Program-made: the position numbers and the translations under genes
Shown: one piece after another, positions 8,795 to 16,710 of the stretch
Numbering within the stretch: position 1 is the stretch's first letter
Layout of the letters: each line of letters begins with the position of its first letter
Notes under the pieces: generated by a model
The model's database searches: none
The model's input: the letters and a program-made list of their open reading frames with translations, nothing else
Told to the model about the DNA's origin: nothing
Source: Thermodesulfobacterium sp. TA1
GTDB taxonomy: Bacteria > Desulfobacterota > Thermodesulfobacteria > Thermodesulfobacteriales > Thermodesulfobacteriaceae
NCBI RefSeq assembly: GCF_008630935.1
Contig: NZ_CP043908.1
Coordinates: forward strand, 1,736,001 to 1,800,000
DNA: 64,000 nt
Reading direction: 5' to 3'

Positions 8795-9676
8795 ATGAAC
8801 CTACAGGGCTCTATAGTAGCCTTAGTTACACCATTTAAAGACGGAAAGGTAGATGAAGCTTCATTAAGAGGGCTGATCCGCTGGCATCTTGAACAAGGAA
8901 CAGATGGTATCCTGGTTCTTGGAACCACAGGAGAAGCAGTGACGCTGGAAAAAGAAGAAAGAAAAAGGGTTATGGAAATAGCCTTAGAAGAAGCTAAAGG
9001 AAAGGTCCCTCTTATCGTAGGAACTGGCACTAATAACACAGCCCGGGTTCTTGAATACACCAAGCTTGCTGAAGAAATGGGATTTGATGCAGCCCTTATC
9101 GTTACCCCTTACTACAACAAACCTACTCAAAACGGTCTTTATGCTCATTATAGCTATATCGCTAAAAGCACTAAAATTCCTATTATTCTTTATAACGTCC
9201 CAGGTAGAACCTCGGTTAATCTGCTACCTGATACCGCGGCTAAACTTGCAGAAATAGAAAACATCGTTGCCATCAAAGAAGCTTGCGGAGACATTAAGCA
9301 GATTACCGAGTTGTTGTTAAAATGCCCTAAAGACTTTATCGTCCTTTCAGGAGATGACTTTACTGCTTTGGCTACGGTTTTCTTAGGAGGCAAAGGAGTG
9401 ATTTCGGTGGTAGCGAACATAACCCCTAAGGAGATGGCAACCCTTATGAAGTATGCCTTAAACGGAGATATCGCTAAGGCTAATGAACTTAATTTTTATC
9501 TTTATCCTCTTTATAAAGCTATGTTTATAGAAACCAACCCTGTTCCTGCCAAACATGCCCTCTGGTTGATGGGTAAGATTGAGACCCCCGAAGTAAGACT
9601 ACCTTTGGCCGGATTAACCGAAGCCTCTGCAGAACAGGTAAAAAAACTTTTAAAAGAAAAATATAGACTTATATAA
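8795..9676 (+). CDS. dapA: 4-hydroxy-tetrahydrodipicolinate synthase
   Basis: 293 residues, standard length. This TIM-barrel aldolase condenses pyruvate with aspartate semialdehyde at the start of the diaminopimelate branch. Visible signatures are GTTGEAVTL (pyruvate carboxylate site), the Tyr in ILYNVPGRTS, and the Schiff-base Lys in AIKEACGD near residue 161. A strong GCAGGAGGG ribosome-binding site precedes the ATG. It forms an operon with dapF, and the pair ends in the long palindrome at 9681-9718. Confidence 0.97.
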   Translation: MNLQGSIVALVTPFKDGKVDEASLRGLIRWHLEQGTDGILVLGTTGEAVTLEKEERKRVMEIALEEAKGKVPLIVGTGTNNTARVLEYTKLAEEMGFDAALIVTPYYNKPTQNGLYAHYSYIAKSTKIPIILYNVPGRTSVNLLPDTAAKLAEIENIVAIKEACGDIKQITELLLKCPKDFIVLSGDDFTALATVFLGGKGVISVVANITPKEMATLMKYALNGDIAKANELNFYLYPLYKAMFIETNPVPAKHALWLMGKIETPEVRLPLAGLTEASAEQVKKLLKEKYRLI

Positions 9677-9680
9677 GAAG

Positions 9681-9718
9681 AGTTAAGAGGATGTTCCACG
9701 TGGAACATCCTCTTAACT
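9681..9718. promoter_or_regulatory. parS centromere site inside a 38-bp perfect palindrome
   Basis: Bases 9692-9707 read TGTTCCACGTGGAACA, which fits the bacterial chromosomal parS consensus (TGTTNCACGTGNAACA) bound by ParB. The palindrome extends without mismatch 11 bp further on each side. Placed 4 bp after dapA, the same DNA could also fold into an RNA hairpin that helps end the dapFA transcript, although the following sequence is only modestly T-rich. A second identical 16-bp core lies at 17830-17845. Confidence 0.85.
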
Positions 9719-9916
9719 TTGAGATTCTCTTAAAAATTAGTTTCGTTAAAACCAGATTTATGGTCTTGTACTCCTACTGCTTTTTAACCCAGCACCTTAT
9801 TAGTTATGACCTTCCCTTCTTATAGACATTTATTGATTTTATACCTTAAGACGGATTTTAACGTACTTAAGTAATTCATAAAATAGGAAAATCCTTTAAG
9901 TGGCTTCACCTAAGTA

Positions 9917-9942
9917 CATAGTGTTCCTTTTATTGTGTAAGG
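9917..9942. repeat. Solitary IS256-type terminal repeat
   Basis: CATAGTGTTCCTTTTATTGTGTAAGG is a one-mismatch copy of the element end that recurs 39 bp further on at 9956. No transposase sequence follows it, so it is a leftover end of another related insertion. The rest of 9719-9916 holds no gene or motif that I can recognise. Confidence 0.55.
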
Positions 9943-9955
9943 ATTCTTTTGAGAA

Positions 9956-10804
9956 CATAGTGTCCCTTTTATTGTGTAAAAATTTTTCCGGGAAAGGCAT
10001 GGTAGTTCCCCAATTCAATTTTATTAAACCCTCTTAACTTCCTTGAGTTTAACCTCTCATTCAGTTCTTTCAAGATTAAATATAACAACCTCTCAACAGA
10101 GCCTTCATCCGGAAATACTTCTATTACCTTTATCCTCCTTTTTATCTCTTTCGCTAACCCCCTTCCCTTCAGACCCAAATATCCAAAATCCAAGTATTTC
10201 TCTTCTCCCATCAGGCTTTATCCCTAAAGCTAAATATACTGGCTCCTTTGCTACCTCATTTCGACGAATAGACAAATAAGTTCCATCTAAAAATATTGCC
10301 AAATATTCCTCTGAAAGAGCTCTTTCCCTCCAACTTTTTACTTCATCTTCAGTCACCTTTATTAACCGGGAAATGCTTTGAGGTGAATAGTATGCGCCAT
10401 AAATACTTTCCAAAAACTGAGAAATTTTTCTTGTGCTTACTCCCACTGCATAAAGGGTAATAACAGTAGATGTAAGGTCTAATTCAGCCCTCCTTCTTTC
10501 AGGAAGTAGGAAGGCACGAAAAGTAAATCTCTGGTATAAAAACCGTTTGCATAATCTTCTTGATCTTCTAAATAAATCCTTCTTTCTTCAAGCATAAGGT
10601 TTTCTAAAAGGTTTTTAATAAGATTGTTGACTTCTTGCTGAAAAAGGTTTAGAATTTCTTCTATAGGTTGTTTTGTTAAAGTTTTAGTTTTTTCTTTCAC
10701 GGTAGCTTCCCCTCCTTTCTGGTAGTTTTGGTTATTAAGCATTGGGGAAGCTACCATACCCTTCCCTTTCCCTCAAGGCTTTACACAATTAATGAGACAC
10801 TACC
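9956..10804 (-). mobile_element. IS256-family element, deleted copy B
   Basis: Bounded by the same terminal repeats as copy A, (CA)TAGTGTCCC at the left and the complement of (GG)TAGTGTCTC at the right. It is 0.85 kb long and retains two central segments (about 50 and 100 bp) missing from A and C, but shares with copy A the loss of about 0.4 kb over the second catalytic Asp region. No target duplication is evident. It abuts an IS3-type remnant on its right. Confidence 0.75.
9969..10700 (-). pseudogene. IS256-family transposase, frame-broken
   Basis: It starts at a GTG at 10700 behind GGAGGGG. The first frame covers the N-terminal domain. A second frame covers the HTH-like segment and the first catalytic Asp (AIFLDGTYLS) up to GFWIFGSEG. 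A third covers the C-terminus. The large internal deletion puts the C-terminal part out of frame, so the gene is dead. It is the best-preserved copy for the segment between the N-terminal domain and the first Asp. Confidence 0.75.
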
Positions 10805-10875
10805 GACTTGGATATCTGAGTCCGGAGGAATTTGAGGCAAGATATGAGGAAGAAAGGTTAAGGAGGGTAGCATAA
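10801..10875 (+). pseudogene. C-terminal tail of an IS3-type transposase
   Basis: The frame reads YRLGYLSPEEFEARYEEERL and ends RRVA-stop at 10873-10875. This is the typical end of IS3-family OrfB (the ...LGYLSPxEFE signature). Only 24 codons remain because IS256 copy B replaces everything upstream. The following ~60 bp (CTACAACTTTTGGACA...) probably include that element's terminal repeat. Confidence 0.65.
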
Positions 10876-10960
10876 CCTCTACAACTTTTGGACATAAAAA
10901 ATATCTTGACAAATGGGGTGCAGTACAACCTATAAAACTTTAGATTTGTTTTGTTAAATT

Positions 10961-11980
10961 TTATAATAAAAAATTTTTCCCATATAAGAAACTCATAATC
11001 TTTTGGTATTCTTTTTTTAAGTTATAATTATAAATTTCAGGATATATATTTTTAGCCATAAACTTTGTGGCATACAAAAATTTTAAAGTCCATAAATCAA
11101 AAGAAAAAGTATCTGAAAATTGAAAAATTGAATTTTTCTTTATAGCGTTGATCATTTGTAATTGTTTATTACTTTTAATGTTCAAAGGAGTTAATGACTT
11201 GCTGTACCACATTAAAATAACATCTGGATTAAGATAGATTAATTTCTCAATATTTAAAGTAACCGACTCTCCTTTAATGTGAGAGCAAATATTTCTTGCT
11301 CCTACTAAAGTTATCAATTCATCTACAATACTTCCCTTACATGAAGTCTGTAAGAAATTATGTTGCGCCCAACTAAAGTATACTTTTTTCTTATTTGGTA
11401 TTTTAGATGATATATTCTTAAAATATTTAACTTCTCTTTGAGCATATTCGACAAGCTCTTTTGCCCGCTTTTCTGCATCCAAAAGTTTTCCAAAATCCAA
11501 AATCTCTTTATAAACATCGTCTAATTTTGTTATAAAAACTCCATAAACGGGAATTCCTAATTTTTCGAAAGTTGATATGGCATCAGTTTGGCTTGCCCAA
11601 ATTATAATTAAATCTGGTTTTAAAGAAAGTACTTTTTCTATGTTTACTTTCTCCCAATTACCAACAGCAGGTATGTTCTTGTTTCTAATTCTTTCATCTA
11701 AGGAAGCATAATATTTATATGTCTCACTGTAATAGTAACCCTCTTCATAAACATTTGTAGGAATTCCTATGATTTTATGTTGCTGGTTAAGCATATAAAT
11801 TCCTGTTAAAGCACTTTCAATGAGACAGACAACTCTTTCTGCAGGCTTTTTCAAAATAATGTCTTTACCTCTAAAATCTTGAACTATAATAATAGCTTCA
11901 GTAGAATTGTAAAACAAAATAACAATTAAAACTGTATAAATAAAGTATATTATCTTTTTTCTCATAATTTTATTAGACAA
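10961..11980 (-). CDS. Periplasmic metal-chelate (Fe-siderophore/cobalamin type) binding protein
   Basis: 339 residues from a TTG at 11980; an in-frame ATG at 11965 is an alternative, and neither has an ideally spaced ribosome-binding site. A signal peptide with hydrophobic core (IIYFIYTVLIVILFY) is followed by a class III periplasmic-binding fold (FepB/BtuF type). Visible elements are PAERVVCLIESALTGIYML, LKPDLIIIWASQTDAIS, a long connecting helix LGKLLDAEKRAKELVEYA, and a second lobe with LNPDVILMW. It lies 25 bp after a TonB-dependent receptor on the same strand. The usual permease and ATPase do not follow; an IS3 tail and IS256 copy B lie where they might be expected. Confidence 0.8.
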   Translation of the reverse strand: MSNKIMRKKIIYFIYTVLIVILFYNSTEAIIIVQDFRGKDIILKKPAERVVCLIESALTGIYMLNQQHKIIGIPTNVYEEGYYYSETYKYYASLDERIRNKNIPAVGNWEKVNIEKVLSLKPDLIIIWASQTDAISTFEKLGIPVYGVFITKLDDVYKEILDFGKLLDAEKRAKELVEYAQREVKYFKNISSKIPNKKKVYFSWAQHNFLQTSCKGSIVDELITLVGARNICSHIKGESVTLNIEKLIYLNPDVILMWYSKSLTPLNIKSNKQLQMINAIKKNSIFQFSDTFSFDLWTLKFLYATKFMAKNIYPEIYNYNLKKEYQKIMSFLYGKNFLL

Positions 11981-12005
11981 GTATATAATTTTTAACCCCT
12001 TTGTT

Positions 12006-14027
12006 TTAGAAATTAAACTCCATCCTTACCATAGCATTGAAACCAGGGTCTTGAAACTGCCATGGCATTTCATATTTCTTATCAAATATGTTATTTAACT
12101 CAAAAATTAAATTTGAATAGTATTTTTCATTTTTATAGAAAATTTTTTGCATATTAAGATTTACAGTTGCGTAATCTCCAAAATCTCTTCTACTTAACTT
12201 ATCAGTGGTATCATAATATTTACCTACATACTGAATATAGAAAGAAACAGTAAAATAGTATGGAAGTTTTGCATTAAATCCAATATTTGTTATAAATTCT
12301 GGAACAAAAGGGATATCACTATTATCCTGATTTATGTCAATTCTATTATTGACTTTTGTATCTGTATAGGTAAAATTAACAAACCATTTAAATTTTTCAC
12401 TTATAAAATGGTTAACTTCAAACTCTAAACCACGTGTATAGGATTTTCCAGCATTTATATCCTGAGACTGTGAAGGGTTTGTGCTTACCACATTTGTAAC
12501 AACTGTATCTTTTACAATATGATAAAATCCCCTAAAGCCCAAGTTAAGATTATTAGTTAACCAAATATCTGTACCTAAATCAAAACTTAATCCTTTCTCT
12601 GGTTTAATCCCAGGATTTGGAAGCTGTCCATGTCTTCCTGGAACACCTCTGTCTTCAGGTCTTAATGTTCCACCAACAGATTTTGCTGAAGGCACAAGAA
12701 AGCTTGAACCTGCATTTGCATAAATTCCAATTTTATCAGTAATGTTATACCGTATACCAGAACTCCATAAAACTTTCTCCCAAGACTTCTCATCAACGGA
12801 AGGTTTAACTCCACTTATAAGGTCATAACTGTGTTTTGTATAGTTGTATCTTGCTCCTAATCTGAAAACCCATTTGTTATACACTATTTTTTCCTGAACA
12901 TAAAAGCCAAAATTTTTTGCTTTTACATCATTTCCAATGTTTTTAACTCCGCCAATTTTTGCATAAGTTTTATAGGTTGAGTATTGTGTATCAAATCCGA
13001 AAGTAAGTAAACTTTTACCCCAGTGTTTAAAATGTAAGACAATATCAAACGGATATATGTTTTGTTTAACGCCTGCTTCTTCTCTTAAACTCAAATTAGC
13101 TGGATAATTATCTTCCTCCCAAGACCTGTGGTAGTATCTATAGCCACCTTTAACCTGAAGGTCTAAATCATTGTTGAGAGGTACTACAAAATTTAAATTT
13201 ATTATATCGTATTGATGGTCATAGCCTCTATGAGGCCTACCTGTATCTCCATCATGTTTAGTATGATGAGCAAACATAGAAAGCTTTGTATCTCTCGTAA
13301 AAAAATAAGTAGTTTTAAAATAAGCCTTTATTTTCTTATATTCTGGGTCATCAATCATGCTTAACCATGAATCTTTTGTCCCGTAATTAGTGTAATCTGA
13401 CTGTTCATAATTAGCTCCGATAAAAAAATTAAAGGGACCAGCATTCCCTTCGTGATAAATTCTAGCATTTATTGTTTCCCAGCTACCATAACCAAGCGAA
13501 ATATTTGTAAAGGGTTTTTCTATCTTATCCTTTAAAATCAAATTAGTTGTTCCAGCTAAAGGAATTTCATTACCAGCAAAATCCATCGTCATATAATTTG
13601 GATAAAGAACAGATGCTGGACCTCTGTGAACCTCAATTCTATCAAGATAAATAAAATCAAGACTCATCGGATCAACAAAAGAATCAATTGGAAGTCCATC
13701 TAAAAGCCAGCTATTATATTTTGGACCAAGTCCTCCATAAGAACCCCAATTAGCATCGTTTCTTGAAAGAGGATTTACAAAATTACCTGGTAGATACTTT
13801 ATTGCCTCTGCAAGATTCCTATTAGGAAGGTTTATTTGTTTGATTTCTTCTTTTTCTACTGCATCAACCTTATGCGTAATTTCTTGAGAAGTTTGAGGAT
13901 ATTTTGATTCAGTAACAACTATTTCTTTAAGTTCATAAGATGATACACTACTTTTTTCCTCTGCTTTGACTATACTGTAAAATATTAAACTAAAAATACA
14001 CAGAAAAATAATCCTTAAATTTTTCAT
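12006..14027 (-). CDS. TonB-dependent outer-membrane receptor
   Basis: 673 residues from the ATG at 14027, which has a GGGGGGAT site 4-11 bases upstream; an earlier ATG at 14042 overlaps that site and is less likely. A signal peptide (residues 1-22, cleavage near IVKA-EEK) is followed by the TonB-box-like ELKEIVVTES. Next come the plug domain (AEAIKYLPGNFVNPLS; IEVHRGPASVLYPNY) and a 22-strand barrel with repeated aromatic-ended strands, closing on a terminal Phe (VRMEFNF). It should import a chelated metal or cofactor; the neighbouring binding protein supports this. The substrate is not evident. Confidence 0.9.
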   Translation of the reverse strand: MKNLRIIFLCIFSLIFYSIVKAEEKSSVSSYELKEIVVTESKYPQTSQEITHKVDAVEKEEIKQINLPNRNLAEAIKYLPGNFVNPLSRNDANWGSYGGLGPKYNSWLLDGLPIDSFVDPMSLDFIYLDRIEVHRGPASVLYPNYMTMDFAGNEIPLAGTTNLILKDKIEKPFTNISLGYGSWETINARIYHEGNAGPFNFFIGANYEQSDYTNYGTKDSWLSMIDDPEYKKIKAYFKTTYFFTRDTKLSMFAHHTKHDGDTGRPHRGYDHQYDIINLNFVVPLNNDLDLQVKGGYRYYHRSWEEDNYPANLSLREEAGVKQNIYPFDIVLHFKHWGKSLLTFGFDTQYSTYKTYAKIGGVKNIGNDVKAKNFGFYVQEKIVYNKWVFRLGARYNYTKHSYDLISGVKPSVDEKSWEKVLWSSGIRYNITDKIGIYANAGSSFLVPSAKSVGGTLRPEDRGVPGRHGQLPNPGIKPEKGLSFDLGTDIWLTNNLNLGFRGFYHIVKDTVVTNVVSTNPSQSQDINAGKSYTRGLEFEVNHFISEKFKWFVNFTYTDTKVNNRIDINQDNSDIPFVPEFITNIGFNAKLPYYFTVSFYIQYVGKYYDTTDKLSRRDFGDYATVNLNMQKIFYKNEKYYSNLIFELNNIFDKKYEMPWQFQDPGFNAMVRMEFNF

Positions 14028-14239
14028 ATTGATCCCCCCCATTTTTCATTTATATTCTTCTCTTCACCTTATAGGAAAGTCGTTCAACTGTATAATTTTC
14101 TCTTGTGTCTTGGCTTAGTAGATATTTTTTAAGACCTTGACTAGACTCCCTAATTCCAAATACTTTTATTTTTTGCACCAAAAAACCTAAAACTTTTCCA
14201 TAATTACTTTTTTAATAAAAATTATACTTCCCAAAATTT

Positions 14240-14300
14240 TTTATAACAAAAATTTTATTTTTGTCAATAGTTGAAAAAACTTTTTTTTGTAGAATATAAT
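14240..14300. promoter_or_regulatory. Divergent promoters for the TonB receptor and the slp remnant
   Basis: Minus strand: TTGACA at 14267-14262, a 16-bp spacer and TATAAA at 14245-14240 would start receptor transcription near 14233, giving a ~205-nt leader. Plus strand: TTGAAA at 14271-14276, an 18-bp spacer and TATAAT at 14295-14300 would start at about 14307, one base before the slp ATG at 14308, a near-leaderless message. An inverted repeat ACAAAAA-(5)-TTTTTGT lies inside the receptor promoter spacer and is a candidate operator. It does not resemble a Fur box. The remaining leader (14028-14232) shows no known riboswitch. Confidence 0.5.
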
Positions 14301-14307
14301 TTTTATA

Positions 14308-14547
14308 ATGATTAATATCTTGCGTTCATTGATTCTTGGTTTAGTTTTAATTTTTATCCTCCAAGGATGTGCTACCTTACCAAAAGAATTTAGGGAAATC
14401 CCAGTTAAAAAAGATATCACTCTATCCTTGGTCTTAAGCTCTCCTGAAATTTACCAAAACTCTCAAATACTCTGGGGCGGAAAAATTGTAAGCTGTTTAA
14501 ATAAAGAAGAGCTCACTCTCTTAGAAATAGTTCAACTCCTTTGGTAG
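14308..14547 (+). pseudogene. Slp-family outer-membrane lipoprotein, truncated by an IS element
   Basis: The frame starts with a lipoprotein signal: hydrophobic LILGLVLIFILQG followed by the lipobox LQGC near residue 21. It continues with Slp-like ATLPKEFREIP and ILWGGKIVSCLNKEELTLLEIVQ. At that point, where Slp proteins continue for another ~100 residues, the IS256 copy C begins. The terminal repeat itself supplies the TAG stop codon. The rest of slp is not found beyond the element at 17084 onward, so it was deleted. Confidence 0.65.
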
Positions 14548-15304
14548 TGTCTCATTAATTGTGTAAAGACTTGAGGGAAAGGGAAGGGTATGGTAGCTTC
14601 CCCAATGCATAATAACCAAAACTACCAGAAAGGAGGGGAAGCTACCGTGAAAGAAAAAACTAAAACTTTAACAAAACAACCTATAGAAGAAATTCTAAAC
14701 CTTTTTCAGCAAGAAGTCAACAATCTTATTAAAAACCTTTTAGAAAACCTTATGCTTGAAGAAAGAAGGATTTATTTAGAAGAGCAAGAAGACTATGCAA
14801 ATGGTTTTTATACCAGAGATTTACTTTTCGTGCCTTCCTACTTCCTGAAAGAAGGAGGGCTGAAAAGCATTTCCCGGTTAATAAAGGTGACTGAAGATGA
14901 AGTTAAAGAACTTATTTGTCTATTCGGCGAAATGAGGTAGCAAAGGAGCCAGTATATTTAGCTTTAGGGATAAAGCCTGATGGGAGAAGAGAGATACTTG
15001 GATTTTGGATATTTGGGTCTGAAGGAGAGAGTGCCAAGAATTGGGAAAACCTTTAAGAGAGTTAAATCGGCGTGGGGTAAAGAAAGTTCAACTTTTTATT
15101 ACGGATGATTTGCCTGGGATAGAAAATGCCATAAAGATGGTTTATCCAGCTTCGGAATGGCAACTTTGTGTATTACATACTGTAAGGAATTCTTTAAATA
15201 AGGTGCGGGCAAAAGATAGAGGTTTATTTGCAGAAGATTTAAAAAGGATATATAGAGCAGAAACAGAAGAAAGAGCTAAGGAGTCAACTATCAGAAAATA
15301 GGAA

Positions 15305-16504
15305 TTAAACATGAGAGACCTCCAGAACAGGGAACTTAGAAAAAGCAGGATTAAAGAAAGTTTTTTTTCTACAAATTGCATAGATAACTCTTATAAGTTT
15401 GTTTACAACTGCTATCATAGCTTTCTTATAACTGCCAAAGTTTTTCTTCTTACGTATAAAATAGGATCTGAAGTAAAAATTCCATTTTACTACACCTACC
15501 GCCATCTGGAAAAGAACATTTCTGAGAAAGCTCGACCCTTGCTTAGATATGCTCATCTTAGCTTTATACTTACCAGATTGTTTTGTTACTGGGTCTGTGC
15601 CCGCAAACTTTATGAGCTTTTTGGCATTAGAAAATCTTTTTACGTCTCTGATTTCAGCCAAAAAGAGACTTGCAAGTTTAGAGGAAATACCTTTTATAGA
15701 GGAAATGAGCTTAATTTGTTCTTGCTGGTCTTCATCCATTTTCTCTACAAGCATCTCTTCAAGCTTTTTTATTCTTGGCTCAAGGAAAAAGAGTTTTTCG
15801 ATGTAGATGATAAGAGTTTGAGAGAGATAAGGATTGTCAACCCCGATAGAGTTTTTAGCAAGGTTTATGACTTCATCGGGAGAAAAGGAAGGGGTTTTAC
15901 CTTTAGGAACAGAGGATTTAATAATTTCGGAAATTTCATTTGGTTTAGCTTTTTTAAGGGTTTTAGCAGAGGGGAATTTAAGGAGTATGTTAAGGAAGGA
16001 GTGGGAGTAAATATTAAAGTGCTTTTCAGCTTCTGGGAAAAGAACAGTGAGGGCGTATTTGATTTGAGTTTTAGCTTCAGCAAGTTCATGTTTAAGTTTT
16101 TGGATAAGACGAGAAGCACTACGGAGTTCAGAGTTTTCAGGATAGGATTTAAGGAATTCAGGGTTATTAAGAGCGAAGAGTGCAAGGATTTTGGCATCTT
16201 TTGTGTCGTATTTAGAGGGGTTGTTAGCGGAGATAAATTCAAAGAATCTGTGGACGATTTTAGGGTTAAGGATGAAGGTTTGGATATCTTTTTCAACGAG
16301 GAAGCAGTAAAGGGGGATGTGGAACCTACCAGAGGATTCCATAACAACGATAGGGTCAGAGAGGGTTTTGAGAAGGTTAAAGAAATCAGAGAAGCCTTGA
16401 AGAGACATAGAGAGTTTGCCGGAGGAGAGGGTTTTAGCTTCATGGTTAAGGATGCAGAAGTGGAAGTTATCTTTAGAAATGTCAACACCGATGTAATGGG
16501 TCAT
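15305..16504 (-). CDS. IS110-family recombinase (DEDD transposase)
   Basis: 399 residues, uninterrupted, starting at the ATG at 16504 with an AAAAGGAGG site. The N-terminal RuvC-like DEDD domain begins MTHYIGVDISKDNFHF (first Asp at about residue 8), continues with a conserved Glu in VVMESSGRFHIPLY, and has the paired acids in YDTKDAKILALFA. A coiled-coil middle leads to the C-terminal Tnp domain with IKGISSKLASLFLAEI and GKYKAKMSISKQGSSFLRNVLFQ, whose Ser residues include the expected catalytic nucleophile. The enzyme is predicted to recombine element ends with a target using an RNA guide. It appears intact, so the element may be recently active. Confidence 0.92.
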   Translation of the reverse strand: MTHYIGVDISKDNFHFCILNHEAKTLSSGKLSMSLQGFSDFFNLLKTLSDPIVVMESSGRFHIPLYCFLVEKDIQTFILNPKIVHRFFEFISANNPSKYDTKDAKILALFALNNPEFLKSYPENSELRSASRLIQKLKHELAEAKTQIKYALTVLFPEAEKHFNIYSHSFLNILLKFPSAKTLKKAKPNEISEIIKSSVPKGKTPSFSPDEVINLAKNSIGVDNPYLSQTLIIYIEKLFFLEPRIKKLEEMLVEKMDEDQQEQIKLISSIKGISSKLASLFLAEIRDVKRFSNAKKLIKFAGTDPVTKQSGKYKAKMSISKQGSSFLRNVLFQMAVGVVKWNFYFRSYFIRKKKNFGSYKKAMIAVVNKLIRVIYAICRKKTFFNPAFSKFPVLEVSHV

Positions 16505-16524
16505 GATGCTACCTCCTTTTTAAG

Positions 16525-16676
16525 ATTTTTGTCCCTCACACCATCCTCCCGAGTAGCTGGGGCTTTGGTAGCCCAACCAACTTATCGGGTGTTGAGGGAC
16601 AGAGGGACATACTCCTTAAGAGGCTCAAAGGCCTACCAAAAATGGAGTCCCTGTCCCTCTCTAACTTATAAGCTTT
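16525..16676 (-). ncRNA. Candidate IS110 bridge RNA
   Basis: On the coding strand of the element a promoter (TTGTTT at 16710-16705, 16-bp spacer, TATAAT at 16688-16683) predicts transcription from about 16676. The transcript folds into two stem-loops before the recombinase start. The first has the outer stem GAGGGACAG/CTGTCCCTC and a large internal loop. The second is ACACCCGA..AGTTGG..GGGCT-ACCAA-AGCCC..CAGCT..TCGGG..GGTGT. In the first, UAAGGAG (16618-16612) complements the right target flank. In the second, AGUUGGUU (16582-16575) and CGGGAG (16551-16546) can pair, allowing G-U, with the element's two ends across the core. This matches the known bridge RNA layout of target loop then donor loop; the left target guide is not convincing. 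Confidence 0.6.
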
Positions 16677-16682
16677 TGTTTT

Positions 16683-16710
16683 ATTATACAAAACAAAATG
16701 TGTTAAACAA
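16683..16710 (-). promoter_or_regulatory. Promoter of the IS110 left-end RNA and recombinase
   Basis: On the minus strand TTGTTT (16710-16705) and a perfect TATAAT (16688-16683) are separated by 16 bp. It sits ~20 bp inside the left end, so circularisation of the element would join it to the right end, possibly altering its -35 context. Confidence 0.55.

Noticed and set aside
9511-9708. Minus-strand ORF beginning MFHVEH near dapA
   Set aside because: The peptide start is simply parS read as codons; the rest is antisense to dapA.
14028-14232. Riboswitch in the TonB-receptor leader
   Set aside because: No cobalamin box or other known conserved core could be seen in this AT-rich leader.
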